Shown here in pieces: positions 9,042 to 18,521 of a DNA stretch of 64,000 bases (the first letter of the stretch is position 1; every line of letters starts with the position of its first letter). Source of the stretch: Chitinophaga ginsengisegetis (GTDB lineage Bacteria > Bacteroidota > Bacteroidia > Chitinophagales > Chitinophagaceae); assembly GCF_900168065.1 (NCBI RefSeq), contig NZ_FUZZ01000001.1, positions 2,025,264-2,089,263 on the forward strand, in the 5' to 3' direction. The notes under the pieces are model-generated. The model was not told the origin of the DNA. It made no database searches and saw only the letters and a program-made list of their open reading frames with translations. A program made the translations under genes and the position numbers.

Positions 9042-9668
9042 TTACTGGTAAGGTAATGGCCCAACCGGTATACCCATCTTTCTTTGCAGGTTCAGGGCAG
9101 AGTCAAGGTGCGCTGATAAGATAGGCAGATTGTCCAGGGCGAAAGCCTTTATCTCCACATCTGCCGCATTCTTAGCCGCACTTTTAAATGCGCGGATATC
9201 TCTCTTATGATCATCTATCATCATGCTGATATAGGCCCTGTCAAATGCTTCTCCCTTCTTTTTTTCCAGTCTTTCCTTCATTTTTTGCTGATGATTGGAC
9301 ACCGAATCAGGGAGTATTATATTTTTGGATGCAGCCAATGCTTTCAGTTTTTCGTTACCTGCTCCGTGATCTTTTATCATTAAGGCCCCAAAAGCCTTTA
9401 CCTGTTTGTTCATAGAATTTGTTTGGGCCAGCTGTCCCAGCTGTACCTCTGTCATTCCTCCACTGGCGGCTTCTACCAGGAAATCAGCATCTGCTTTGGA
9501 AGGAATAACGGCTAATAACTCCGCAGACGGGCTGCCCATCATCTGGCTGTCGATTTTTGCGCGGTTGGCTTCTTTGGCTTTCTTTTCGCTGTCGGAAGAC
9601 CTGTTGTTACAACCCCATAAGAGGAACAATGACGACAGCGTATAACAGAAGAAAAGTGAGTTTTTCAT
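9042..9668 (-). CDS. DUF4142-family lipoprotein
   Basis: Secreted helical protein of 208 residues with a lipobox ending at Cys20 (LLWGC). DUF4142 core at ~55-200: FLVEAASGGMTEVQLGQLA, MIKDHGAGNEKL and MMIDDHKRDIRAFKSAA, a four-helix ferritin-like fold whose His and Asp/Glu residues recur. Function is unknown; relatives are often linked to envelope stress. An unusually good Shine-Dalgarno (AGGAGGG) precedes the ATG, rare in this phylum. It is followed upstream by dodecin in the same orientation, though a >110-bp gap suggests separate transcription. Confidence 0.88.
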   Translation of the reverse strand: MKNSLFFCYTLSSLFLLWGCNNRSSDSEKKAKEANRAKIDSQMMGSPSAELLAVIPSKADADFLVEAASGGMTEVQLGQLAQTNSMNKQVKAFGALMIKDHGAGNEKLKALAASKNIILPDSVSNHQQKMKERLEKKKGEAFDRAYISMMIDDHKRDIRAFKSAAKNAADVEIKAFALDNLPILSAHLDSALNLQRKMGIPVGPLPYQ

Positions 9669-9722
9669 AATCCCTCCTTTTAGGGAAATGGCCCCAAAAC
9701 ATATGCCATGAGCATCCCCTTA

Positions 9723-9746
9723 CATAAGATATCCGGGGGTCTTATG
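9723..9746. other. Short hairpin between dodecin and DUF4142 genes
   Basis: CATAAGA and TCTTATG form a 7-bp inverted repeat around a 10-nt G/C-rich loop, ~40 bp after the dodecin stop. No U-run follows on the minus strand, so it may be a weak terminator or chance. Confidence 0.3.
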
Positions 9747-9785
9747 ATATAAACTCAGCCTGGGTTTTATGGCTATATTCCCCTT

Positions 9786-9998
9786 TTATTTCCGTTCTTC
9801 ATCTATACGGAAAGATACTTTACAAATGATGCCATAGGTAGATACCTTGCCGTCTTTTACATGTGCCTTGATGTCTTTTACATAAACAGAATCTATGTTA
9901 TGTATGGTTTTTGAAACCTCGCTTACAGCATTATTGATAGCGTCTTCAATGCTTTTTTCTGATGAAGAGATGACTTCAATTACTTTTACGATAGACAT
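9786..9998 (-). CDS. Dodecin-family flavin-binding protein
   Basis: A 70-residue protein matching dodecin throughout: SIVKVIEVISSSEKSIEDAI (first strand and helix), VSKTIHNIDSVYVKDIKAHV (strand 2), then DGKVSTYGIICKVSFRID (strand 3). Dodecins form hollow 12-mers that store or buffer flavins in the cytoplasm. The Trp that stacks on the isoalloxazine in archaeal dodecin is here in a VYVKD context, so a non-Trp variant of the site is expected. Confidence 0.92.
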   Translation of the reverse strand: MSIVKVIEVISSSEKSIEDAINNAVSEVSKTIHNIDSVYVKDIKAHVKDGKVSTYGIICKVSFRIDEERK

Positions 9999-10268
9999 AA
10001 GATGATCTTTTTAAATGATTAGAAAAGAACCTTGTAAGAGGTGATAACAATAACATTGTCAATAAGGTTCCACCGGCAGCCGGTAACTTCTGAAGAAACA
10101 GGCACCTTCCGGAACCGGCCATCCAAAACATTTTCCCGGTACCAGGAAGAACTTCCGGCCTTAATCTTAATTCATAATCAATTAATTTTCAATTATTTAA
10201 AGACACCGCTTTTTCCTTGAGAATTTTTGCTCTAGTTTGTGCTTCCAAACATGAACATAAAATAAGCA
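9999..10268. other. Intergenic region, divergent dodecin / sigma factor
   Basis: No gene seen. It holds a small ACCGGCAGCCGGT dyad and GAACCTT...AAGGTTC arms spaced ~30 bp before the dodecin gene. No full TTTG/TAnnTTTG promoter was found for the sigma gene; CTAGTTTG near 10235 is one base short of the consensus spacing. Confidence 0.4.
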
Positions 10269-10871
10269 TTGTCAAGTAAGCAAGCATACGGGGAAATTGA
10301 GCTGATATCTTCTTTTCAGCAGGGCGAACACAAAGCACTGCATCAAATTTATGCGCTATACCAGCGGCCACTCTGTTTTTTTACGGAACAGCTGACTTCC
10401 GATACCATGGCCGCAGAAGATATTGTTTCGGAGTGCTTCATCCAGGCATTTCAAAAAAAAGAAAACTTCCCCACACTGGGCCAACTGAAAGCTTTCCTGT
10501 TCACTGCCGCAAGAAACGCCGCCCTTAATTATCTGAAGGCACAAAAACGACATGGTGATATTCACCAGTCGATAGAAAGGGTAGCCGACCGCTTTTCCAT
10601 AGATGTTGAAAAAGCCTATATAAAAACGGAGGTAATACAGGCTATTTTCCTCGAAATTGAAAAGCTGCCACCACAATGCCGGCAGGTAGTGCGCCTCTCC
10701 GTTATCGACGGGAAACGGCCGCAGGAAATAGCCGATGAACTCAATATGGCCTACCAGACCGTTCTGAACCAAAAAGCAAAAGGTGTAGGATTATTACGCA
10801 CCGCTCTTTTAAAAAACGAGCTGATATCCCTGCCAGTCCTTGTTTCCGCACTATTATTGCTGCAACGCTGA
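10269..10871 (+). CDS. ECF sigma-70 family RNA polymerase sigma factor
   Basis: Cytoplasmic alternative sigma factor of 200 residues. Region 2 (~20-95) shows DTMAAEDIVSECFIQAFQ and TAARNAALNYLKAQKR. Region 4 (~125-180) shows LPPQCRQVVRLSVIDGKRPQEI followed by the helix-turn-helix. The start must be TTG, because the only ATG near it meets a stop after three codons and the next in-frame ATG would remove much of region 2. The C-terminus is odd: a hydrophobic tail SLPVLVSALLLLQR. The FecR gene follows by 57 bp, so the pair likely controls the STN-bearing SusC downstream. Confidence 0.9.
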   Translation: MSSKQAYGEIELISSFQQGEHKALHQIYALYQRPLCFFTEQLTSDTMAAEDIVSECFIQAFQKKENFPTLGQLKAFLFTAARNAALNYLKAQKRHGDIHQSIERVADRFSIDVEKAYIKTEVIQAIFLEIEKLPPQCRQVVRLSVIDGKRPQEIADELNMAYQTVLNQKAKGVGLLRTALLKNELISLPVLVSALLLLQR

Positions 10872-10928
10872 TTTTTTTTTGAGAAGGGCGGTATAAAAGG
10901 AGGAGTTAGTTGTTTTAGTAGTATCGAC

Positions 10929-12137
10929 ATGAGGGAGAACAATCATTACATAGCCGGCCTGATTGGCAAATACCTGGACAATAGTCTGAATGCTGACGAG
11001 CAAATTGCATTAACGGAGTGGATCAACACCTCCGATGATAACCGCCGTCTTTTTGCAGAACTAACCGATCAGCAACAGCTGGTGGCGAATCTTCAGCGGT
11101 TTTATGCCTATGATACAGACAGGATTTCCAGGAAGATCAGTGAACAGATCCCTGGATTTGACCAACCTGCTGCGCCCCCGGTTCACCGGGTTCATTTCAT
11201 CCGCAGATGGGGCTGGGCAGCTGCTGCAGCACTGCTGCTTGCAGGAAGCACCTACCTGCTGGTAATGAATAAAAAAGATCAGTCGCCGGTCATCGCATCA
11301 AAGGTAGCGGATATCACTCCCGGCAGTCAGGGCGCTATACTCACCCTGGCCGACGGACGACAGGTTGTACTGGATAGCATGACCAGCGGAATTGTTGCGC
11401 ACCAAAGCGGTACCTCCGTAGTATTATCTAACGGAAAACTGATGTATGATCCTTCCGGGGAAACCGTTTCCGATATCCAGTATAACAAAATGACCACGCC
11501 CAAAGGACGGCAATTCCAGATGACCTTACCTGACGGCACCAAAGTGTGGTTAAATGCAGCCAGCTCCATCCGCTACCCTACTGTATTTGCGGGCAAGGAA
11601 CGAAAAGTGGAAGTATACGGGGAAGCCTGTTTTGAAGTAGCAAAAGATGTCAATAAACCTTTCCTGGTAAATGTAAATAATAAAGCTTCCATAGAAGTAC
11701 TGGGCACGTTGTTCAACGTAAACGCCTACGAAAATGAAAAAACGATCAATACAACATTGCTCGATGGAAGCGTAAGAGTAGTCAGTGAACCTGCCAGCAT
11801 AATCCTCAAACCTGGTCAGCAGGCACAGATCAACAATATTTCCGGCACCAATAAACCGGGAGCAAAAATAGCTATAGTAAGCAATCCGGACATTGAAAAA
11901 ATAATGGCCTGGAAAAACGGCCTGTTCAACTTTGAAGGCGCCAATCTCGAAGAAGTAATGCGACAGCTGGAACGCTGGTACAATATAGATGTAGTTTATG
12001 AAAATGGTATACCGGATATACAATTCATGGGAGAAATGAGCAGGCAGATATCATTAACAGACCTGCTGGAAATATTAAGGAGAACAGAAGTAGACTTTAG
12101 AGTAGAAGGACGCAAATTGATTGTGCTGAATAAATAA
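10929..12137 (+). CDS. FecR-family anti-sigma factor
   Basis: Inner-membrane regulator of 402 residues linking the receptor to the sigma factor. The N-terminal cytoplasmic part (~1-90) starts YIAGLIGKYLDNSLNADEQ, a single membrane segment follows at ~94-113 (WGWAAAAALLLAGSTYLLVM), then the periplasmic FecR domain (~190-290, PKGRQFQMTLPDGTKVWLNA, GEACFEVAKD) and the C-terminal DUF4974 domain (~330-400, FEGANLEEVMRQLERWYNI). It sits between sigma and SusC genes, the standard order for trans-envelope induction in Bacteroidota. Confidence 0.94.
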   Translation: MRENNHYIAGLIGKYLDNSLNADEQIALTEWINTSDDNRRLFAELTDQQQLVANLQRFYAYDTDRISRKISEQIPGFDQPAAPPVHRVHFIRRWGWAAAAALLLAGSTYLLVMNKKDQSPVIASKVADITPGSQGAILTLADGRQVVLDSMTSGIVAHQSGTSVVLSNGKLMYDPSGETVSDIQYNKMTTPKGRQFQMTLPDGTKVWLNAASSIRYPTVFAGKERKVEVYGEACFEVAKDVNKPFLVNVNNKASIEVLGTLFNVNAYENEKTINTTLLDGSVRVVSEPASIILKPGQQAQINNISGTNKPGAKIAIVSNPDIEKIMAWKNGLFNFEGANLEEVMRQLERWYNIDVVYENGIPDIQFMGEMSRQISLTDLLEILRRTEVDFRVEGRKLIVLNK

Positions 12138-12208
12138 GTATCAGATACACTTCACCGGAGAATCACAGAAGGGGCCTGTATGGCCCGGCCTGACTATTTT
12201 ATTAAACG

Positions 12209-12270
12209 AACCAACCATTAAAAAACCGTCACGGATTGCGGCCGTGACGGTGTATTTGACTTAGTTGGTT
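12209..12270. repeat. Nested inverted repeat between FecR and SusC genes
   Basis: An inner perfect 10-bp stem, ACCGTCACGG (12225-12234) with CCGTGACGGT (12242-12251), has a 7-nt loop. An outer AACCAAC (12209-12215) pairs with GTTGGTT (12264-12270). No U-run follows, so it is not a simple terminator. It could be an attenuator or an mRNA processing/stability hairpin that sets different levels for regulator and receptor. Confidence 0.6.
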
Positions 12271-12315
12271 TCTAAACGGTTTATTGCAATTCACATTTAT
12301 TAACAACCAAATCTC

Positions 12316-15300
12316 ATGCAATTTATGCAAAAAAAATGCTATTGGCCGCCCGATCGCCGGGGAAAAAACATGGGCCTAACCAAAATCTTTCTGGTAATGA
12401 GACTTACTGTCATTTTATTAGCCGCCGCCATCTTTCAGGCAAATGCCTCGGGTCACGCACAAACCGTTACCCTTTCGGGTAAAGCCATCCCTATCAAACA
12501 AGTATTTAGTGCCATCAAACAACAAACAGGGTACGTAGTTTTCAGTAATAATAACACGATCAATGATACACGGAATGTATCGCTTTCCGTACGTGATATG
12601 CCGTTGAAAGATCTGCTGAATGAAGTATTGAAAGACTTTCCGGTTACCTATGTGATCAAGGACAAAACAATTGTATTGTCCCGCAAAACAGCGCCGGCCG
12701 GCAATATCCTGGCTCCTCCCAATACCATCACCGGTACCATCCGCTCTGCAACCGGTGAACCACTGCCAGGCGTTTCTGTCCGGATAAAAAATACGGTCAG
12801 CGGCACCATCACCGGGTCTGACGGCTCTTTCTTCTTTAACCGTCCTCCCGAAAACGCGGTATTCGTGATCAGCATGCTGGGATATGAAACCCTGGAAATC
12901 GCTGTCCTGAAAGGGAATAATGGTTTCACTGCCAACACGCTTGATAAAGCACAATCGAAGTCGCTGCTGGTAACCGATGGCGCCAACCTGTTACTGAACA
13001 TCACGCTGAACAGGAAAGACTTTGAAATGAACGATGTAGTAATCACCGGGTATATGAACGTGAATAAAAAGAACTACGTAGGTTCCGTTTACTCCGTGAA
13101 AGCCGATGATATCAAGATAGCCGGCGAAACCAGCATCGACCAGATGTTGCAGGGCGTTGTGCCCGGCATGTCTGTAATGACGCAATCGGGGCAGGTGGGT
13201 TCCACCCCAAAGATCCGTATCCGCGGTACCTCTACCATCCTGGGCAACCAGGAACCGGTTTGGGTAGTGGATGGCGTAATCCAGCGCGATCCCTTACCAA
13301 TGCCCAGTGGCAGCGGATCACTGGCAGGAGACATGAGTGAACTGCGCCTGATCGCCTCTAACGCAATTTCCTGGCTGAACCCAAACGATATTGAAACCAT
13401 CACCGTTTTAAAAGATGCTTCGGCCACCGCTATTTATGGTTCACAGGCAGCCAACGGCGTAATTGTACTCACCACAAAAAAAGCCCGTCCCGGCCAGTTG
13501 TCGGTGTCTTACAACTCCAACCTCACCGTTGGTCAGAAACCTACCTACGGCGACTTCGACCTGATGAACTCCCAGGAACTGATGCAGTTTTCGAAAGAAG
13601 TATACGAAGCGCGCGACAGCTATACTGCTGAAGTATTGCCTATCGGCTACGCTGCACTGATCCAGCAACTACAAAGAAAAGAAATTGATTACGCCACTTA
13701 CGTGGAACGGTACCGGAAACTGGAAAATCAGAATACCGATTGGTTCTCTCTCCTGTTCCGCAACCCGTTCAGTCAGAATCACAGCCTGAGCATCTCCGGC
13801 GGTACCGAGAAGATCTCAAACAGAACCTCTCTGAGCCTGCAACAGCAAAACGGCGAAGCCAAAGGAAATGACCTTACTTCTTTCGCCGCCTCTTCCAATA
13901 CCACGCTCCGGTTTGGAAAACGGCTAACCGTAAACTTCATGCTGAATGGAAGCCGCCGGGAAACAAATGGTTTTGCATATGGCGTAGATCCGTTCACCTA
14001 TGCTTACAATACCGCCAGAACCATTCCTATGTATAACGACGACGGCTCCCTTTTCTATCATGAGAAAAGAGGGGAATCCAGCACCGTTTTCCCCGGCAAC
14101 AACAGCTACCAGTATAACATTCAGAATGAAATTAATAATACCGGGAATAAAAATGTGACCACTAACCTGTCGTCTACTGCAGATGTAAACCTGCAGTTAA
14201 CAAAGGACCTGCAATACCAGGGACTGTTATCTTACACCCTTACCAATTCCAACGTAAAATCTTACGCTACGGAATTATCTTACTATATCACTCAAACAAG
14301 AGGATATGAGTTTGGCAGCGTACTGTCCAACTCTCCGCAGGAACTGGCCAGCCGCCTGCCTTTCGGAGGACTCGTACAAATGCAGAATGCCAACAACAGT
14401 GGATATACCTGGAGAAACAGCCTGGTGTATAACCACCTGTTTGGTACTAAACATGCCGTTACCCTCCAGGGGGGAATGGAGGCAAGATCCGCACTCACGC
14501 AGGGTAACACTGATACCCGTTATGGCTATCTCCGTTACCGCGGAGAAAGTTATGCGCCTGTTCCGGCACTGTCTGCGATGATCTCCGGCAATGGCGACAA
14601 TCTCCTTGACCTCATGCGCGTCAATTCCCGCATCGTTAACCAGAAGAGTAATTTCCTGAGTGAATATTTTTCTGCGGTGTATGGTTTTGATCAGCGCTTT
14701 ATCTTCAACTTCAACGCAAGACTGGATGCCTCCAACCGTTTCGGGCAGGATAAAAACAAGCGGTTCCAGCCAACCTGGTCGGTGGGTGGAAAATGGCGCG
14801 TTGCCAACGAAAAATTCCTCAGCTCCCAGAAATGGCTGAATGCCTTCGACGTATCTGCCACTTACGGCTACCAGGGAAATGCAGTGGAAGCGGTATCTCC
14901 TTACCTGATTGCCACCGACGGAGGACTCAGCAATGTATTCAAACAGTATATCCTCAATATCAAATCGCTGCCTTATCCTGAACTGGGTTGGGAGAAAACA
15001 AAAACATGGAACCTCGGACTGGATGTTGCCATGTTTAACGGCCGCCTGAGCGCTACCGCCAACTGGTACAAAAAAAGCAGTAACATCCTCGCTTCACGGG
15101 ACGTGCCCGTTGAAAACGGGATGAATTCCGCAACCGTATTTGGCTCCCTGATGGAAAACACCGGCTATGATCTGATCATCAGTGTAGTACCGGTGCGTAC
15201 CAAAGACTTCATGTGGCAGTTTTCTGTGAATACAGGTCTTGCCCGGAACGTGCTGAAACAAAACGAAAGGGTTAATACGAGAGAGGATTATCTGAACGGA

Positions 15301-15981
15301 ACAGCTATTGTGAACGGAGAAGCCTACTCCACTTTTTATTCCTATGCTTATGCAGGTTTAAGTCCGGCCAATGGAGTGCCGCTCTTCAAAAACATGGATA
15401 TTAAACCTACTGCCAACGACCTGGAATACCTGGTAAAATCAGGTAAGCTGGATCCCGACTTTTCCGGTGGATTCAATACAATGGTCAGGTATAAGAACCT
15501 CTCCTTAAGCGCACAATTCGCCATGGCATTCGGAAATCAAAAAAGACTGCCCGTGTTCTACAACGCTTCCGGTGCGCCCACTCCTGAACAGAATGCTCCC
15601 AGGATCCTGAAGGAACGCTGGAAACAACCAGGCGATGAGAAATATACCAACGTTCCTGCTGTTCCACCCGGCAATCCCCGCAGGATAGAATTCTACCTGC
15701 CAACAACAGTACCATTCAGGGTAACACCATATGACCTGTATAACCAATCCGACTACATGGTGGCAGATGCTGATTTTGTCCGCTGCCGGCAAATTTCGTT
15801 TAACTACGAGTTTACACAGGAACTGCTGAAAAAGATACACATCAAACGACTGAGTACATCCCTCAGCATGACCAACCCGTTCCTGGTAACTTTTGACGAT
15901 GCATGGAGAGGCTATGACCCCGAAACAAACGGATGGCCTGCCCGCAGAACAACGTCATTATCTTTTAATATGACTTTCTAA
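12316..15981 (+). CDS. SusC-family TonB-dependent receptor with N-terminal STN signalling domain
   Basis: Outer-membrane transporter of 1221 residues. A long N-terminus with a signal peptide ends near SGHAQ. The STN domain (~50-118: IPIKQVFSAIKQQTGYVVFS, MPLKDLLNEVL) should contact the periplasmic part of FecR. A carboxypeptidase-regulatory-like domain (~135-205, ITGTIRSATGEPLPGVSV) precedes the SusC plug (VVITGYMNVNKKNYVGS, ETITVLKDASATAIYGSQA) and barrel ending SFNMTF. It lies 178 bp after FecR and 11 bp before SusD. The imported ligand is unknown; no glycoside hydrolase is in this locus. ATG codons further in (residues 4, 19) are possible starts. Confidence 0.95.
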   Translation: MQFMQKKCYWPPDRRGKNMGLTKIFLVMRLTVILLAAAIFQANASGHAQTVTLSGKAIPIKQVFSAIKQQTGYVVFSNNNTINDTRNVSLSVRDMPLKDLLNEVLKDFPVTYVIKDKTIVLSRKTAPAGNILAPPNTITGTIRSATGEPLPGVSVRIKNTVSGTITGSDGSFFFNRPPENAVFVISMLGYETLEIAVLKGNNGFTANTLDKAQSKSLLVTDGANLLLNITLNRKDFEMNDVVITGYMNVNKKNYVGSVYSVKADDIKIAGETSIDQMLQGVVPGMSVMTQSGQVGSTPKIRIRGTSTILGNQEPVWVVDGVIQRDPLPMPSGSGSLAGDMSELRLIASNAISWLNPNDIETITVLKDASATAIYGSQAANGVIVLTTKKARPGQLSVSYNSNLTVGQKPTYGDFDLMNSQELMQFSKEVYEARDSYTAEVLPIGYAALIQQLQRKEIDYATYVERYRKLENQNTDWFSLLFRNPFSQNHSLSISGGTEKISNRTSLSLQQQNGEAKGNDLTSFAASSNTTLRFGKRLTVNFMLNGSRRETNGFAYGVDPFTYAYNTARTIPMYNDDGSLFYHEKRGESSTVFPGNNSYQYNIQNEINNTGNKNVTTNLSSTADVNLQLTKDLQYQGLLSYTLTNSNVKSYATELSYYITQTRGYEFGSVLSNSPQELASRLPFGGLVQMQNANNSGYTWRNSLVYNHLFGTKHAVTLQGGMEARSALTQGNTDTRYGYLRYRGESYAPVPALSAMISGNGDNLLDLMRVNSRIVNQKSNFLSEYFSAVYGFDQRFIFNFNARLDASNRFGQDKNKRFQPTWSVGGKWRVANEKFLSSQKWLNAFDVSATYGYQGNAVEAVSPYLIATDGGLSNVFKQYILNIKSLPYPELGWEKTKTWNLGLDVAMFNGRLSATANWYKKSSNILASRDVPVENGMNSATVFGSLMENTGYDLIISVVPVRTKDFMWQFSVNTGLARNVLKQNERVNTREDYLNGTAIVNGEAYSTFYSYAYAGLSPANGVPLFKNMDIKPTANDLEYLVKSGKLDPDFSGGFNTMVRYKNLSLSAQFAMAFGNQKRLPVFYNASGAPTPEQNAPRILKERWKQPGDEKYTNVPAVPPGNPRRIEFYLPTTVPFRVTPYDLYNQSDYMVADADFVRCRQISFNYEFTQELLKKIHIKRLSTSLSMTNPFLVTFDDAWRGYDPETNGWPARRTTSLSFNMTF

Positions 15982-15992
15982 TATTGAAGCGC

Positions 15993-17420
15993 ATGAAATA
16001 TAAGTTATTCTCTGTTTTCTTTGTCTTCACGCTGCTGGCATCCAGCTGCACTAAATTCCTGGAAGAACAATCCCAGAGTGAAATCATTCCCAAAACTGCC
16101 ACCGACTTCCGGGAGCTGTTGATGGGATCAGGTTATATGGGAAATGACGAGCCAACTGATTTTCTTTCCCGCATGGACGACGACGTGGATCTTAACATTG
16201 AATGGGGCGCCGGTACCGGCTACTCCATTGTAGGAACGGCTACTGTGAAAACGGATTACCTCTACTATACGTGGCAGCCTCAGTTAGCCGACAGAAATGG
16301 TTTGGGCGATCTTATCAGTGAAGATCCTGCATCTACCGCCTACTTCTATTTTTATGAACGGATCATGGGATGCAACGCCGTGCTGGATAATATCAACACC
16401 GCCATCGGCAGCCAGCAGGAAAAAGACAGGGTGAAGGGAGAAGCCCTGGCGATGCGGTCTTTCTATTATTTCCGGCTGGTAAATCTCTACGGAGAACCTT
16501 ACAACAGCAATCCACAGGCGCTTGCCGTACCCTTAAAGCTGAACTCCAGTGTAACTGCGGAATACATGGAGCAGACGACCGTTGCAAAAGTATATGAGCA
16601 AATCGTCAACGACCTGAAAGAAGCTGCCACGCTGATGGACCCGCTGCCCATTGCTCGCAGGGACTATCACATCAACCAGCCTGCCATTCATATTCTTTTA
16701 TCAAGGGTATATCTCTATATGGAGAAATGGGAGGATTGTGTAGCAGAAGCCAATAAAGTGTTTGAACAGGGAAGTGTGCTGATGGATATGACCGGCATCA
16801 CCACCGGGTACTACCTCACCTATACCAACCCGGAAGTGGAATGGATGTTTGGCGGAAAATCACAGGGGGGCGACCAAACCGCCTATACGTTTTCACCGGA
16901 ACTTATGTCCATTTATGATGCAGAGAAAGATGTACGCCGCAAATATGGCATCTCTGATTCAAACGGCGACGCGCCGCTCATATCGAAGTATACAAACATA
17001 GCCGGGGAACTTGTTCAATGTCTTCGTACCGGGGAAGCCGTGTTAAACAGGGCAGAGGCAAATGTGCAACTCGGAAAACTGAGCGCCGCCATGAAAGATC
17101 TGAATGACCTGCGCCGTACGCGTATCATCGGTTATACAGATGAAAACATCGGTGATAAAGCAGTGCTGCTAAAGGCGGTACGGGACGAGCGCCGGAAAGA
17201 ATTTTTCCTGGAAGGATTCCGCTGGTTTGATCTTCGCCGTTACGGCATGCCGGCCATTACACACCGGTATCAGCATGAACTGGGAGAAGCCATTCTGCAT
17301 TACACACTGAAAGAAAAAGACCCGATGTACACGCTGCCTTTTCCTAACAGTTTGTTGCAGAGGAATCCGGCACTGAAACAAAATCCTTCCGGCACCATGA
17401 GCGACAGGATCGGACAGTAA
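15993..17420 (+). CDS. SusD/RagB-family outer-membrane lipoprotein
   Basis: Partner of the preceding STN-type SusC; 475 residues from the chosen ATG. A TTG nine bases upstream (15984) is in frame but only adds MKR. Lipobox is LASSC (Cys ~19), followed by TKFLEEQSQSEIIPKTATDF. SusD hallmarks are the TPR-like middle (KGEALAMRSFYYFRLVNLYG) and the late RDERRKEFFLEGFRWFDLRRYG. It is shorter than many SusDs, as in the subgroup that travels with zinc-metallohydrolase-type lipoproteins, which is what follows 28 bp later. Confidence 0.94.
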   Translation: MKYKLFSVFFVFTLLASSCTKFLEEQSQSEIIPKTATDFRELLMGSGYMGNDEPTDFLSRMDDDVDLNIEWGAGTGYSIVGTATVKTDYLYYTWQPQLADRNGLGDLISEDPASTAYFYFYERIMGCNAVLDNINTAIGSQQEKDRVKGEALAMRSFYYFRLVNLYGEPYNSNPQALAVPLKLNSSVTAEYMEQTTVAKVYEQIVNDLKEAATLMDPLPIARRDYHINQPAIHILLSRVYLYMEKWEDCVAEANKVFEQGSVLMDMTGITTGYYLTYTNPEVEWMFGGKSQGGDQTAYTFSPELMSIYDAEKDVRRKYGISDSNGDAPLISKYTNIAGELVQCLRTGEAVLNRAEANVQLGKLSAAMKDLNDLRRTRIIGYTDENIGDKAVLLKAVRDERRKEFFLEGFRWFDLRRYGMPAITHRYQHELGEAILHYTLKEKDPMYTLPFPNSLLQRNPALKQNPSGTMSDRIGQ

Positions 17421-17448
17421 CTATTTAACACGCAATACCATCTTTAAC

Positions 17449-18375
17449 ATGAAACATATATTTCTCATCGGCTGCATCTCCAGCATATTATTATTCTCCT
17501 GTTCGAAGGATAATGAAATTGGCGCACCGGCGCCGATCGGACCTGATTATGTGTTGCCGCAGGGGAACGCCCCCAAAGAGGCAAATGATAAAATCCAGCA
17601 GCTGTACAACAACTACGGATCTTACTTCCTGTATGTGTTTACACAAAAGGATTTTGAGTGGACACAGGCAGCCGGCGGCAGCGCATCAAAGATCGATACA
17701 GCGGTATTGGGCAATCCCGCCTATGCCGGGGATATGCTGAACTTTCTCAATGATGTGTGGTTGAAATTTCTCCCGGAAGATTTCAGGAAAAGCCAGGGGA
17801 TTCCTTACCGGGTACTGATGGCCGATACCATCAAACAATACCGGCCAGGCATGCCGCCGGGCAGGGAATATCTTTATTTCGATTGCAAAGTAGTAGGTAA
17901 GTCTATCACTTTCGCAGGCATGAACGCATCCCTGCGAACCATGACCCCGGCAGAGAAAGTAGCGAAAAAGAATATTCTCACAAGCGCTATCTGGAGTTAT
18001 TACATCAGTAACAATATCCTGGATATTCCCGCAGCATTTTATACCGTCAGCAATTACGCTACAGCTGCAGCACCTACTGCGCCGCTGTCGATGCCGGACA
18101 ACCTGGAAGCCTTCCGGAACAGGGGCTTTTTACCCACCAGCTATGATCCCATCAGCGGCAGAATAGGCGAATGGTATTATGGCACCTATTCCTGGGGAAC
18201 GGCCAAGTCAAATGATATTACTTCATTTATCATGCATATTACAACCCGGACGGATGCACAAATGCAACCGTACCTGCAGTATCCGCTCATCAAACAGAAG
18301 TTTGATATCCTGGTGGATTATTACAAAACAAAATATCATATAGATGTACGCGCTATTGCAAACGCCGCCTACTGA
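17449..18375 (+). CDS. SusD-linked 'zinc metallohydrolase' type lipoprotein, HExxH lost
   Basis: 308-residue lipoprotein (lipobox Cys18, LFSC). Size, position behind SusCD and the segment YNNYGSYFLYVFTQKDFEW resemble the substrate-import-associated zinc metallohydrolase lipoprotein family. Members of that family carry HExxH after a Lys-rich helix. Here the matching stretch reads KKNILTSAIWSYYISNNILD, with no HExxH anywhere, and the later Glu-Asp position reads SNDITSF. I infer a non-catalytic homologue, perhaps a binding accessory of the SusCD complex. Family membership is by recognition, not by alignment. Confidence 0.65.
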   Translation: MKHIFLIGCISSILLFSCSKDNEIGAPAPIGPDYVLPQGNAPKEANDKIQQLYNNYGSYFLYVFTQKDFEWTQAAGGSASKIDTAVLGNPAYAGDMLNFLNDVWLKFLPEDFRKSQGIPYRVLMADTIKQYRPGMPPGREYLYFDCKVVGKSITFAGMNASLRTMTPAEKVAKKNILTSAIWSYYISNNILDIPAAFYTVSNYATAAAPTAPLSMPDNLEAFRNRGFLPTSYDPISGRIGEWYYGTYSWGTAKSNDITSFIMHITTRTDAQMQPYLQYPLIKQKFDILVDYYKTKYHIDVRAIANAAY

Positions 18376-18387
18376 TTCCTGACCTTT

Positions 18388-18426
18388 CCTTTCGCCCGGG
18401 GCTTGTCCCCGGCGAAAGGTATTTTT
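18388..18426 (+). terminator. Rho-independent terminator after the sigma-FecR-SusCD locus
   Basis: Stem CCTTTCGCC(C)GGGG / CCCCGGCGAAAGG (13 bp with one bulged C), loop CTTGT, then TATTTTT. It lies 12 bp after the stop of the lipoprotein gene. Confidence 0.85.
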
Positions 18427-18521
18427 CAGTAACCCATCTTTATAAAAAAATATTCAAACGCAATAACCGCGTAAGCAAAAGCTTACGCCTGCTATTTTAT
18501 TCAATAAACAATCCGTAATGA

